Notes under the pieces: model-generated
Databases searched by the model: none
Told to the model about the DNA's origin: nothing
What the model saw: the letters and a program-made list of their open reading frames with translations, nothing else
In this document: one piece after another, positions 22,131 to 35,400 of the stretch
Position numbering within the stretch: position 1 is the first letter of the stretch
Layout of the letters: each line of letters opens with the position of its first letter
From: Phlyctochytrium arcticum
Taxonomy: Eukaryota > Chytridiomycota > Chytridiomycetes > Chytridiales > Chytridiaceae
DNA length: 64,000 bases
Assembly (NCBI GenBank): GCA_025602905.1
Contig: JAHLKI010000017.1
Coordinates: forward strand, 496,001-560,000
Direction of reading: 5' to 3'
Position numbers and translations under genes: made by a program

Positions 22131-24849
22131 GTGGTCAATCCCCCAGATCCCAGATCACCAACACAGCCAACACCTTACAATGCTCTCACGAGTACTTTAA
22201 CGGCCTTGTTCCTCCACTATGGCGAACAGCAGGAAAGGCTGATTCGGCCACCGGCGTTCCTAATCAACTGGGAAGCGCTCAGCCAGCAGCGATTTCAGAA
22301 CTATTTTCGCTTTCAGGAACCCAACTTTCTACCCCTCTGCGACTCCCTCGAACTTGTACCTGAAGCAAATCCGCAGCCCTTACTGCAGCGCTGTTGCCTC
22401 GAAGGAGGAGGCGCTTCTGCTGGTGCCCCGCACGGCATCTTACCCACATCGCTGGTTAGACGTTTACCAACGCGGAAGCCGCCGAGAGATACCAAGCGGT
22501 CGCCTGCCGGTCATGCAACAAAAAGACGACCACCGTGTGCCATGCGTGCTCCGCTGGCCTGTGCAATTGGGAGTGCCCCCCTCTGCACTTCTACGGAGAA
22601 GAGCAGTGGTGGTGTAGAGCGTGGGTCCAGCACTTCATGGCCACCAAAAGCCATCTAAAAGCCATCTTCCCCATCCAAAGAGCGGAAGTGAAAAAGAAAT
22701 TCATTCGACTTTTGAAGCAACTCAACTTGGCTGGTCAAGGTTCAAGTCCACATTGGGTATCTATGGCCGCTGAGTGGAACCAAAGAGCGGACGTCAAAAC
22801 ACTTTCCTACAAGATACCACACTACCCGGAAATGCATTACAACCTATGGTCGCAGTACCGTGTGGAGACGGGACGTATCGAACGGCGCTGGCATGTTGCA
22901 CATCGTTTGGCAACACAAACACAAACTTGACATACACCCTCGGTCACAATTTTTTTTGGATTGAAAACAGGTTCGGGATGAACCCCGGCATTTAGAGCTT
23001 TCTCCCTTTTCCCCCAGCCTTTCTTCACACATAGCTTTCCCACTTACCTTTTTCCCCGTCTGATGATACTGGATCCCGACCCACCACCCCACTGCTCAAA
23101 ACTCCAACGGTTAAAACAGACCGCCATGGCCTTTCATGCCATTGTTGCTCTGGATTTGTATAAATCAAACGGCAAGAAGGTACTGTTTCATGCAAACTGC
23201 CACAGAAGAGAATCTCTCGTGGATCTTGTACATGTTCGCTCAGTACAGAGTGATTATCAATCCAGAGACAATCCGAACGGACGCAAATCAAGCGCTTCCA
23301 AGTGCAGCACCAGAAATGCTGCAAAATGGAGGGAACCACAGCAGTCATTTAGGTTGACGAGACATACAGGACCAATCAACATGGCGTGGGAATGTTGCAT
23401 GTAGTCTGCAACGCTAAACACCTGACATACACCTTGGGCTACTGTTTTATGCAAACTGCCACGGAAGAGGATGGGGGGAATGGCGGTTCTAATGTCAGAC
23501 AACCTACTACTACCAGACAATCCCACCGCTTACAGAACAAATCGAGGTTGGCCCAATTGCAAAGTGAGGATAGTACGCGGATCCAGCAGTGGGTGGCGGA
23601 AGTCAGCAAGGTTGGGGCTGCCCGTGGGGACATGGATTCGGGAAAGCTTCGTGCAGAATGGCGTCATACTCGATCCTGATACGATCCTGACGGAGGCGGA
23701 CCAAGCGCTCCGAAATGCAATGGAAAATGTTTTTCCCAACGGCCAAACATATTCTATGCTATTGGCATATTCTAGCCAACATACCAGCCAAGCATATAGC
23801 CATTTTTCCCAACCGAATCCGAAGCAGAGGCTGCGGGCAAGGAGCCAGGCTCTGTTACCGGCAGACTTTTAAAAGCAACTTTGGCGAATTAGCACTTCGT
23901 ACCTACAAAATGGAGAAATTCGCCAAGAAATGGGCCAGGATAAAAAGATATATTCCAACGGCAGCCGCAGAGTACATCGAAAACATTGGGACGATCCCGT
24001 TCAAGAAGAAATTCTGTGCCCCGTGGATGACGGACGTTCTGCATTTCGGCCAAATTTCCACCTCAAGCGTTGAAGGAGCACATGCTACATTCAAAAAAAT
24101 GCTCAACTCTAGCCGCAAATCTTTCTATTCGATCTACAAGGTCATGAAGAAAGTGTGCTTGAAGCAGAAGGAAAGATGTCATTTGAAGAGGGCAAACGAA
24201 AAGGAGTATAAACCTATCGTCGAAAAAACTCTTCCTGTCGTTAGTGATGGGCCTAGTGTCAAAAGCGCTCGATCTAAACTCCGTGAAGAATATAGGCGGG
24301 CGAGACTAGAAATGAAGAAGAGTGCGGAAAAAGGTGGCCGGGCTTCAAACTCAGAATGCGATAAAAAAACTTTGGTTGAATATCGGCATCCCTTGTTTCC
24401 ACATTCTGAGAGACCCGATGATGCAGCACGCGGGTCGTGCAGCGCGTCTCAGCCCTGCATCCATCCATCCTCACTGGTTCCTGGATAAAACCTTCAAGCC
24501 CGCGAACGTAATTCCCCCATCCCAGATGCTGCCCCCCCAGATAGTTGGCAATGCTCAAAAGAGCGATTGTTTAACCAATGCCGAGAAAAGGCCATGCGGG
24601 GTTGACAAAAGTGCACGGGATGTAAGGAATACGTTCAAGCACAACATCAGAACTTGTCCCGTTCAAAAATGCCAAAACAATGCAAATTTCAACCGGCCGA
24701 TTCCTTCGGTAGGAAAGAAAGAAAGCCTGCAGATGATTAGGCACGCACGGCCTGGGAAGGATTTACGATTGGGCAAGTCAAATTTTTTGCGTCGTCAAGG
24801 CTACCCGGTGCCCGCCGTCATCGCAACTGATCGAGAGAACTGGCCCTGA
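22131..24849 (+). mobile_element. MULE-type transposon remnant, two overlapping copies
   Basis: A zinc-cluster segment (CRSCNKK, then CHACSAGLC) opens the region. Two copies of the start of a Mutator-like transposase domain follow. Copy A has GDGTYRT at about 22865, LTYTLGHNFF, then FMQTATEENLSWIL and a second-Asp region INPETIRTDANQAL at about 23250. Copy B has VDETYRTNQHGVGMLHVV at about 23355, LTYTLGYCFMQTATEED, then a second-Asp region LDPDTILTEADQALRNA at about 23680. Only one 3' half exists: HILCYWHILANIPAKH, FCAPWMTDVLHFG, TSSVEGAHATFKKML (catalytic Glu), a SWIM-like CxH (IPCFHIL), IHPHWFLDK and a zinc knuckle near 24610-24660. Several frame changes are needed, so no intact transposase remains. 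I did not find terminal inverted repeats by eye. Confidence 0.85.
24450..24470 (+). repeat. 21-bp direct repeat, copy 1 (MULE C-terminal region)
   Basis: This 21-bp stretch encodes the start of the IHPHW region of the transposase and recurs exactly at 25371-25391. Flanking bases are similar (a tryptophan-phenylalanine-leucine-aspartate codon run follows in both). The downstream copy therefore looks like a third, severely truncated fragment of the same element family. Confidence 0.7.
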
Positions 24850-25059
24850 TGAATTCTTTTGGCTGCACATATTCCGTCCGGCCAAACTGATGGAGAACGA
24901 GGGGTCCAAACGAAAAAACTACCGGAATACGACAAAGAAACACCACGTAAAACTTTTGCCTGCTCTGTTATTATACAATGAGAGACCTCAGGGTCCGACT
25001 GAAGGAATTATATTTGGCCCACATACGACACTGACTGCACGCACAAAACGAGAACCACA

Positions 25060-25254
25060 TCGAAGCAAAGACATGGAGAATGGAAGAAGAACTCATTTCG
25101 ATCCAGGTCGCAAAAAAAAATTGCAGTATATCTCGCTGCGAAAAACGACAACGTAGCAGCAGCAGTTGGTGAGGAGCTCTTGGGCATCAGCGAGAAGAAC
25201 ATTTATCGTTGGAGAACAGACTACGCAGGAACTGTCAATGTCCAAGGGATCTGA
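25060..25254 (+). mobile_element. HTH fragment of a second transposable element
   Basis: An open stretch reads VYLAAKNDNVAAAVGEELLG followed by ISEKNIYRWRTDYAG. This is the pattern of a homeodomain-like helix-turn-helix found at the N-terminus of several DDE transposases, in which a recognition helix ends in IYRWR. It stops at 25254 without any catalytic domain. I infer a truncated element lying within the transposon island; the family is not identifiable. Confidence 0.45.
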
Positions 25255-25370
25255 GACTCTATAGTTCTATCTACTTTCTCTGAAATCCGTGCCTTTGCAA
25301 GAGGCTCCTCTGACTTGACTGTTCTGAACGCACAGAGGAAGAACATATCGCCGTCTTTGACCTGGTGATG

Positions 25371-25391
25371 CAGCCCTGCATCCATCCATCC
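25371..25391 (+). repeat. 21-bp direct repeat, copy 2
   Basis: Exact second copy of 24450-24470, 921 bp downstream in the same orientation. It continues with related coding text (WFLDQ versus WFLDK). Confidence 0.7.
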
Positions 25392-26634
25392 CGCATTTGG
25401 TTTTTGGATCAGGTTCAAACTGTACAATTTTGCGTTCTTATGGGAAGTTGAGACTACAACACGTTATCAGACACCTAGCTCTCACCCACCGACAAGTGCA
25501 TCAGTTCCCCCCCACACAAAACTGTTTTTCAGTCCTCCAATCGTGTACATTGACCGCGGGAGGAGAAGGGGTCATTCTTCAACTCAACTATCGTTAGATA
25601 AAACTCGTCATCGGATCTTTACAAGGATGATTGTTTCGTTTTTTCCCACCCTCAATATCCACTCTGAATCGGCAGCTATCCCTCACCATTCCCCCTTTCA
25701 CGACCTTGCCACTCCCCATCCTGCCGAATGCTTACCTCCCCATCTCAAATCTAATATTTAACTATAGTCGTTGCATCAAGTATATATATAGTGTTTCTGG
25801 TTGTCTTTTACATGAGATTGTGAGTATCTATACATGTTTTGGGGGCCGAAAATGGTCTGTGCAATAATTGATCATCGTATAGACGACCTCTGAATGGAAA
25901 CTACTTCTTGATCTCGACTGGGTAAAGAAACCCCGTCATGAAGACGATCATGAACGCCCAACCGTCAACTCGGGACCCGTGTATACGCGAAATCTAAGCC
26001 AAAGTCTAAAAAAATAACAAGCGTACCAAGGTGACGAATAAACTCTAGGTTGCGCTTTCGTTAGCCAATGATATCATAAGGGTTCTGGTTTGGGTTGGGT
26101 GGGAGAATTGGGTGGGGTAAAGGGTGGAGACGCCGTGAAGTGGAAACCAAATGTTTGGGAAAAGGGTGAAACTGATCACCCGATCCTTTGGACAAAGCTG
26201 GAGCGCTTAGAGATCATCAAGCGTTGCAAGCAAAACAGAGAAAACACAATTTTGAACCAAAAATAAAAGCACTCAGATTATCTCATTATTCAAATCCCAA
26301 AAAGTAAATGTATCAAAGTACCAGATGTGTAAAAGAATCTACTACAACTACAAGAGTCTATATGATTAAGTGGGGGGAATACGTGGGTGGTGGTGGGGGT
26401 GGTGAGAGAAGAGTAGACACAAAAGTACAAAGACCAATGTTTTGGGGAAGAGAGAAGAAAGAGAGCTTGAGTCTTTGATGAATGAGGGATTAAGATCGTT
26501 TTGGGGCAAGAGGTTTATCAGAGCGGGGTCCCCAAAGCCGCGGGGATGTTTGTTGTGAGAGGTTGGAGGTGGTGGGGAGTTGTAACATGGGTTGTGGGAA
26601 GGAGGGGGTTTATAGACAAAATTGGGCAGAAGAT
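25392..26634. other. non-coding region downstream of the POT gene
   Basis: No gene is recognised. The right part is the 3' flank and probably the 3'UTR of the leftward POT transporter. It is rich in G on the plus strand around 26090-26600. Short open frames are unsupported. Confidence 0.5.
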
Positions 26635-28260
26635 CTAGAGGACCATGTCCTCACCCTGGTGTTCGGGTCGGTCCTTGCGGTAAGTGTAGGTGCGGTTGAC
26701 AATCAACTGAATGATGGCAGCAAAGACACAGAGACCGGCAACGAGAGCCAAAAAGTGGGAAGTCAACCAGTCGTCAAAGAGAGCCTTGGTAAGACGGGCA
26801 GCCAAAAAGTTTCCGAGGGCAGAGGTGCAAAGCCAGATGGCACCGCAAGAAGCCTTGGTACGTTTGCCAACTTCCTGGTAGGTCAAGTTGAGACCGGAAA
26901 TGGAGAACAGGACTTCACCGGCAGTGATGATAAAGTAGGGAACAATGAGGACGGCAATGTGGGTGTCGGGGTCAACACAGTCACGAGCGTTGCCGCAAAC
27001 CTTTTCAATCTTGAGGGCGAGGAAGACGGTGACGACGAAAGCGACGGCGGCGAGGATCTGACCGACAGCCATACGTTGCATGAGACCAAACTTGCCGGGC
27101 CACTTGCGCTCAATAGCAGGGTAGATGAAATTGGCAAAGATGGGGGCGAGGATGACGATAAAGATGGGGTTGATGACGGCCGAGGTGTTTTCGACAGAGA
27201 GCCAGTTCTTGGTGACCATACGTTCCGAGAGGGATTGCCATGAACCTTGGTTCTGGTCGAAAGCCATCCAAAAGAGGGGAGCGGGCATGGCGGCGTACAA
27301 GACCTTGGAGAGGTCGAGCAATTCGAGGGTGAGGACGGGGCCGTACTTTTCCGTGATGGAAGCCTTGGTGCGGGCCTGGGAGAAACCGGTGCGGAAGAGG
27401 GTAGCAATCCAGACGAGAGCCATCTTGAAGAGGGTTCCGACGATAAAAGTACCTGCTGGGGGCACGACACGGTAAAACTTGAATCCGGCGACAAAGAGAA
27501 GAATGGCAGCACCCATGGCAATCGTGCAGACACCAAAGGCCCAAGAGTAACAGTCGTTTTCGAATCCGTAGCAGTTACGGTTGGCGACGGCGGGGGTAAC
27601 GAAACCAGAGATGGTGGCACCAATGTTGATGGACATGTAAAAGTAGTTGTAAAACTTGTTGAGACCAAAGGATTGGATGGACAAGAATTGATCACCACCG
27701 TGGGACGAGACACAGGGCTTGATGCCACCGGTTCCGCAGGCAACCATGTAGAGACCGGCCAGGGGGCCGGCGGCGTGGAGGAGACCCTTGGCAGCATCGG
27801 CGTAGCCCATGATGGTGGGGGCCGAGGTGATGGACATGACCATCAGACCAGCGAGGTAGACGAGGGAGAGGGAGACGATCGTCTTGAACTTGTCGAGGAA
27901 AGAATCCGAGAGGGCGGCACCGGCGAGGGGGGTCACGTAGGAGACAGTCTTGAAGTCGTGGGTGAGGGCAGCGGCCTGACCATCAGTGTATCCGAGCTTC
28001 TTTTGGGCAAAGGTTTTCAGGATGGGGGTGATTCCGTAAAAGCAGAAACGCTCGGCAAACTCGTTGGGGATGATGAAAAAGATGGCACGGGGGAATTTCT
28101 CTGGGTTTTCGAGGATCTTTGCGTCGAGGTGCTTGTTGATTTCAATTTCCTTTTCGCGATGGCGACGGGCAGCCTCGTCCAGGGCGAGCTGGTCGGCGGC
28201 GGTGGTAGGGGCGACAATCGTCTTGCTGTCGACATCGTGGTGCTTGACGTCTGTGGACAT
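26635..28260 (-). CDS. proton-coupled oligopeptide transporter (POT/PTR2 family)
   Basis: Intronless coding sequence of 541 residues, the usual family size. It shows the PTR2 hallmarks: NEFAERFCFYG at the start of TM1 (the ExxER proton-coupling motif), SDSFLDKFKTI after TM2, and the signature GTGGIKPCVSSHGGDQF, followed by FYNYFYMSINIGA. About 12 hydrophobic segments are visible, with a charged cytosolic N-terminus of about 60 residues. It should import di- and tripeptides with protons across the plasma membrane. Codon choice is strongly biased to C-ending codons, unlike the neighbouring intron-rich genes, implying high expression. That bias also produces long spurious antisense frames. A 5'UTR intron ends directly at the start codon. 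Confidence 0.95.
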   Translation of the reverse strand: MSTDVKHHDVDSKTIVAPTTAADQLALDEAARRHREKEIEINKHLDAKILENPEKFPRAIFFIIPNEFAERFCFYGITPILKTFAQKKLGYTDGQAAALTHDFKTVSYVTPLAGAALSDSFLDKFKTIVSLSLVYLAGLMVMSITSAPTIMGYADAAKGLLHAAGPLAGLYMVACGTGGIKPCVSSHGGDQFLSIQSFGLNKFYNYFYMSINIGATISGFVTPAVANRNCYGFENDCYSWAFGVCTIAMGAAILLFVAGFKFYRVVPPAGTFIVGTLFKMALVWIATLFRTGFSQARTKASITEKYGPVLTLELLDLSKVLYAAMPAPLFWMAFDQNQGSWQSLSERMVTKNWLSVENTSAVINPIFIVILAPIFANFIYPAIERKWPGKFGLMQRMAVGQILAAVAFVVTVFLALKIEKVCGNARDCVDPDTHIAVLIVPYFIITAGEVLFSISGLNLTYQEVGKRTKASCGAIWLCTSALGNFLAARLTKALFDDWLTSHFLALVAGLCVFAAIIQLIVNRTYTYRKDRPEHQGEDMVL

Positions 28261-28322
28261 CTGTTTGTTTTGGTTTTAGTTTACTTTTTCGGGTGTGAAG
28301 TCGATGGGAAGTGAGAGCCTAC
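28261..28322 (-). other. 5'UTR intron of the POT gene
   Basis: On the minus strand a donor GTAGGC at 28322 and an acceptor AACAG immediately before the ATG define a 62-bp intron, the same size as coding introns nearby. The intron abuts the start codon. Inferred from splice signals; not proven by transcript data. Confidence 0.65.
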
Positions 28323-28482
28323 CTTGGGCAAAAGGACTCTTTAGGGAGCGGTTGAAAGATGAGGTTTCTGGTGAAAGTCCCTTTTTGTCCTTGTTGACCG
28401 ACCCGCGGCTGTTCTTGGGCAAAAGACTGGCTGGATAGACGGGGGGAAGGAACGGGGGGGGATCTGCGGTCTTGGGTCTCGC

Positions 28483-28489
28483 TTTTATA
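28483..28489 (-). promoter_or_regulatory. TATA box of the POT gene
   Basis: TATAAAA on the minus strand, 223 bp upstream of the start codon and about 160 bp upstream of the 5'UTR intron donor. It is a well-formed TATA element, in keeping with a strongly expressed, regulated transporter. Confidence 0.55.
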
Positions 28490-28702
28490 CTCGGCGGCGG
28501 CGGGGGTCTGCTGGCGACCCACCTGGCGACGGACGACCCGGTTCACGCCAGATCGCCCGTCCGTGGCTTCGGTCCCGGGACGCGGGGGAAGGGCGCGCGC
28601 ACGGATCCAGCAAATTCGCATTTCCGCTTTATCGCTTGATTTCGCTTGATTCGCTTCGGGTGTTCTTTTTGCGTTCGTTGGAGACTGGCTTATCCGTATC
28701 TT

Positions 28703-28718
28703 GGGGGGGGGGGGGGGG
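28703..28718 (+). repeat. G16 homopolymer
   Basis: Sixteen consecutive G (C on the POT coding strand) lie upstream of the TATA box. It could be a nucleosome-disfavouring or G-quadruplex tract. Confidence 0.9.
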
Positions 28719-28768
28719 CTATTCGCGGCAAGAGACATCTCACATGGTATATACTCTCAGCACTAGCT

Positions 28769-28804
28769 AGCACTAGCAACTCTGCCAGCACTAGCAACTC
28801 TGCC
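28769..28804. repeat. 18-bp tandem repeat, two full copies plus partial flanks
   Basis: Two exact copies of an 18-bp unit, AGCACTAGCAACTCTGCC, are followed by a partial third copy (from 28805) and preceded by a 10-bp partial copy (from 28759). It lies about 510 bp upstream of the POT start. Confidence 0.9.
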
Positions 28805-30602
28805 AGCACTAGCAAATAGCTCAATCAAAGCACCCCCGGGATCAGAGCGTAGTAAACACACGCTTAATGCTAATTGCTAAATTGATGCACACACATTCGG
28901 GCCGTATTCTTCGCAAACGGCGGCTCAGCGGTTATTACACTCCTGATCATTTCGCCCGTTTTGGGCGTATGTGTGGTTGGTGGTGGTTTGGCTTGGCTTG
29001 GCTTCCGCTTTCGGTGAGTCTTTGCCGCGATCCAGGTCAGGTTCAGCTTCATTTCAATTCAGCCTAGGTCAGGTCAGGGCTGCAGTGCCGGGAGAGTCAG
29101 ACGACGTTTGGGAATCCAATCGAAATAATTCAGGAGAGAGGTCAGCCAGCAGCGGAAACAGGTCTCACGAACATGGAATTATCTATTGTGTATATCCCCG
29201 TCGCGAAATGTCTACGCGAAATAATGTGGCAAAAAGTCGCTTGTGCCAAACTTGATCAGGGACGGACGACGGCGGCTGGTGGTGGTGGTGGTGAGGGAGC
29301 AGTTTGCAGCAAAAACTTGCATTGACACTTTCTGGATTTGAAATGGTGGACACTTCTGCCCAATTATTCCAGCCTGCGGCTTGATCTCTGGGGCGTAAGT
29401 GCCATATCACTCAATCGCATTCTTTAATAATGCTGCTTGGTCGCTCGGCCGTTGCGGAGCATTGCGGGGGCATCTCCCAGTATACTTGAGTAGACTCCGG
29501 GAGTATTTATTTACTCCCAGTTTGCCCGGAGCAGGAAAGTTTAATACTCTGTTCCTCCGCCAGGCCCGCGCTTGCGCTGCTGCCATGAACTGCCTGAATG
29601 AAATGCTGGGAAAGACGTACATCTACATTCCCGTTTACTCGTGTCATACGAGGACTCACTCATCAGACTCATCACAAATCCAGAACACCACAAAATATAA
29701 TAATGGCGGATCCGCCACGGTCCCACCATGGTAAACGAAACGGCATTTGGCTCACTTGATTCATGAAGAAAAGGCTGAGAAAAAAAGTTAAATACCCAAA
29801 AAAAAACTTGCGCGGTTCTTGGGTTACTGGTAACAGACACACAGAACACCAGTCACCAGGCAAAAAAAGTGTTGCATTGGCTCATCCAGCTCCAGCAGCG
29901 CGATATCAAATTGTGGCATCAAACGAATTTTGAGAAGGTGGAGATTGTTATCAATTCAACAGCGGAGTTTTTGATATGATTGCTGGCACACACTTTTGAT
30001 CTGGCCAAAATCCAGGCTCGTCGCTCGATGCCTTGACTAATTTTGAGGGGCTTCGGTGCGGAGCTTCCGTTGATATGATATATACCCTTCCCAGTCTTCC
30101 GTCGCCACAGTCCGCCAGTCTATTACCCTCCATGATAGTCCCTTCCTCCCCAGCTGCACTCCTGCACGCCTCGGGCACGCACTCGACTGACATCTCTCCT
30201 TCTACTTGAGTAGTTATAGAAACCTTTGACACTCCCGCCGGGCAGCTCGACAAAAAAACTTTCACGGAGCGCGCGGTAAAAATGGAATGTTATGAAACGG
30301 GGGGAGACGAGAGAGCAGCTTCTTCTTTCTTTTCCATTCTGGAAAGGAAGAACCCAGAACACCGGGGCATGTGACATAGAATCACAGGGATATTATGGAA
30401 TGATAGAACTACATATTCTCGTATCATATACGTTGCACTTGAGCATTCACCCCCAAGTGTCTTTTTTCAAACCAGAGTCTGATCCCGCGCATCCATAGAT
30501 TCGGAAGATTCCATAAACATGGGGCGTGGGAAACTTGTCAAGGCAAAAAACCAACACCAGTAGATACGAATATGAAATAGATATATATAACAGAAAAGAC
30601 GT

Positions 30603-32240
<1,638 letters not shown>

Positions 32241-32415
32241 TGTCTCGATTACTTTACACTTTTCTCACAGGCCTTCGCGGTTGCCAATTTGACAATTTGT
32301 TGCCTCACAGCTCACGTGTCTCATTTCTCCGTTCCCGTTCTAAATGAAACCCCGCACAACGGTCATCACAAAGTTCAATCGACACACCCTGGGCATCACC
32401 AAGATCCCGAGCAAG

Positions 32416-35400
32416 ATGCTCGTCTCAATCCTCGTCTCCCTCCTATGTATCTTTCCCCCAATATGGGCGCAACAACTGACACCCATCGCCTCTGCCTCGC
32501 ATAGCAATGATTCCCTCTTTTGGGGGACCTACCGACCCAACCTTTACTGTAAGGCAGTACCACTTCTTTTTCCTTTTCATGTTATACTTATGTATGTCCT
32601 TATAGTCGGGACCAGATCACGAGCTCCCGAAACGGTTCTGACGGGTCTCATGTGGTTTGGAGCGTCCGAGATCTCTGGCGAGACTCTTCGCAGTATGTCA
32701 TATACAACTTTTTTCGCTATAACAACCAATGAACTCATTGCTGATGAATAGATATACGGCATAGTTGCGAACAAGGCGACAACCTCGATTTCTATTCATG
32801 GCTGAAACATGATGGACGGGGCTACGGTCATCAAAAGATTGTGGATTCAAAGAATGGTGTTGTGCTGTATACCGAGTTTGTCAAGAATAGTGAGGGTAAA
32901 CACACGCGTGACAGCAGTCTTGGAAGCGGGATCCGAGACTTATGGTTTATTTTAGGATTGGGGATGAGCGTTCGTATCCGGGGGGAGAAACTTGATGGTG
33001 GGTAGTAGTCGCTTGAAAAGTTCAGGAGAGGATACGATCTAATTTATAGGATAGGTGCACCCGGAACACCCATTTCAGTCATATACTATACGGGAACAAG
33101 TGACGGGAGTCCGATCGACCTATCCATATCGCCCGAACAGGTTTGTCCAAACAACCGGAATTCCGCCAAGAAACCTGTGGTTGATGGGTTCAGTTTAGAT
33201 TCGTGTTGGGGGACGCGTAGGCGATGCCGGGCCGTTTCGGGTGGATATACTGAATGGTGGTGGGTTGCTTTTTTTCCTTCCTGATGATTCGTTTGAGACT
33301 GATTTTAGGGTTCAGATCAGGAAACGCTCAAAATATCCACATTTCAAATGCCATCCGGAAAACTGTGGCAGATCAAAGGTATTTAGTTCCTTCCTGATTC
33401 CCAATCTTGGGGGTCCTAATTGTATGTTTGTACAGACGCGATCCAGCAAAACATCTTTTCGGCAGCTCAAGCCCGGTTACAACAGGCCGGAAGGGAGTGG
33501 GCGGCTCGTGATGTCTTTTTGATGGATGAAGCGCGGGCCGAGAGACCTAACGCTGTTGTTGTGCAACGGATGGTTGTTCCGCCTTTTGAGGTACCCATGA
33601 GCTTTCTAGAATGGGTGGTTCTTTTGGCATGTCAAATTGACGCGTGAGAGTAGATACAACTAGAAATCTGTTCAGGGGATACCGATCAATGTTCAGGTTC
33701 CAACCGTTCTCTCACTGTTATCACAAATGCGCATCTAACGTCACAAATAGGACCGAGGAATGATATAAAGGAAAGCTTGAGCACGGCATCTTTGGCCTAT
33801 GACCGGCGATTTACTTCCGTCTTCAACATTTCAACCGACACGCATGATCCCGCCCAAGTCGAGTACGCTCAGGCGCTGGTCAGTAACCTCATTGGAGGGA
33901 TCGGGTAAGTCACAGCAACCAGCCAGTCCTTTTATGTTTAAACAAACTGAAAAATCTCGACAGATATTTCCACGGAACCTCCATTGTGGACCGGTCACAT
34001 AAAAACGACGTTGCCAACGACGCCGACGATTATTTTGGGGATGATGAGGAGGATGGACACCATGACCCGGTTGCGATACAACAGTCCACGGGACCCAAAG
34101 AGGAAGGCCCTTATTCGTTATTTACGGCTGTACCCAGTCGACCATTTTTCCCACGGGGCTTCCTATGGTACGCGACCAGTGCTTGAGAATATATATTTTT
34201 TGGTGTTTCTGACGGTTGACATTTTAGGGATGAAGGGTTTCATTCGTTGTTGGTTGGGGAGTGGGATAGTGATCTCAGGTTTTTTGGTCTCGTTCTTGGT
34301 TCAACTCATGCTTTTTGACTAAAGTTGTGTTTTCTACAGTCTGGAGATTCTCCAACATTGGTTAAACCTCATTGATGAGAACGGGTGGGTGGCCCGCGAA
34401 CAAATTTTGGGCGAAGAGGCCAGAAGTAAGGTAAAAAAAAACCAACTTTTGATTTGGTGATGGGAGAGGTTTTGAATATATTCCCTGCAGGTCCCGGGCG
34501 AATTCCAAACGCAGTATCCGGATTTCGCCAACCCACCCACCTTAATTTTTGGCGTAAATGCGTTTTTGAAACGGTTTAGAGAATATCAGAATTCTATCGG
34601 TTAGATCTTAATCCGTCTACCCCGTCAAACAACTCTAACTTTGCACCTATAGAGTCAATCGAACAAACCCTACCCGAAGATACAATAAACAACCAATATA
34701 CCAAAACCCCGTCCTTAGGCACCTCATTCCTGAAAACGGCCTACAAGAAACTACGGAGGCAATATGAGTTCTTTCGGGAGACTCAGTATGGCGAGTCGGG
34801 GGATGCCGGGGATACCTTGACTGGGTTTCGATGGCGTGGTCGGAACGGGATACACACTCTTACCAGTGGTAAGCCATTGAAGATCTTATATATGCGTGGT
34901 GAAGGGTGATAACATGACTGTTAGGTCTGGATGATTACCCACGCGTATTCCCACCGAGTGATTCAGAGCTCCACGTCGATCTACTCTCCTGGATGATGTA
35001 TTTTTCGAAATCGTTAAAGGAAGTCGCGACCGAATTGGGAATGGAAGCGGATGTCAAGACGTTGGAAGAGGATCGGGTGCAGATGATGGATTTGTTGTTG
35101 AGTGAGTTATGAGGCCTGGGACTTTGGTCTATCTTGTATTTATTGATTCGTTTGGGATAGATAAACACTGGGACGCACCGTCAAGCTCATTCACCGATTT
35201 GACGCGTGACGAAAACGGTAACAAAAAACCCCAACATCCCATTTCTTGCACCTCATCACTCACATTCCCATAAAAGGCACACTGATCCCCGTTATCCACA
35301 AAGGCTACATAACCCTTTTCCCCCTCCTCCTCGGTCTCCTCTCCCCCGATTCACCCCACCTCGGCGCCCTGCTGAACCTCATCCACGACCCAGCCGAATT

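Larger units (their letters stand above)
28323..30602. other. 2.3-kb non-coding region
   Basis: It holds the POT promoter at the left, with a TATA box and G16 run, then a short tandem repeat at 28769-28804. The rest is sequence with small purine or trinucleotide runs (for example GGT repeats near 29278-29293) and no coding signal on either strand. The right end is the 3' flank of the MetAP2 gene. Confidence 0.55.

Noticed and set aside
22730..22765. tRNA B-box-like GGTTCAAGTCC
   Set aside because: No A-box or cloverleaf can be built around it, and it lies in transposase coding text.
24440..24475. CATC-rich microsatellite
   Set aside because: Only three CATC units occur. The segment is better explained as coding text of the transposase C-terminus shared with 25371-25391.
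26563..28314. Long plus-strand open frames (up to 355 codons) opposite the POT gene, and a 304-codon frame in another minus frame
   Set aside because: They result from the strong codon bias of POT. Their products are low-complexity (Gly/Asp/Glu- or Ser/Pro-rich) with no family motifs.
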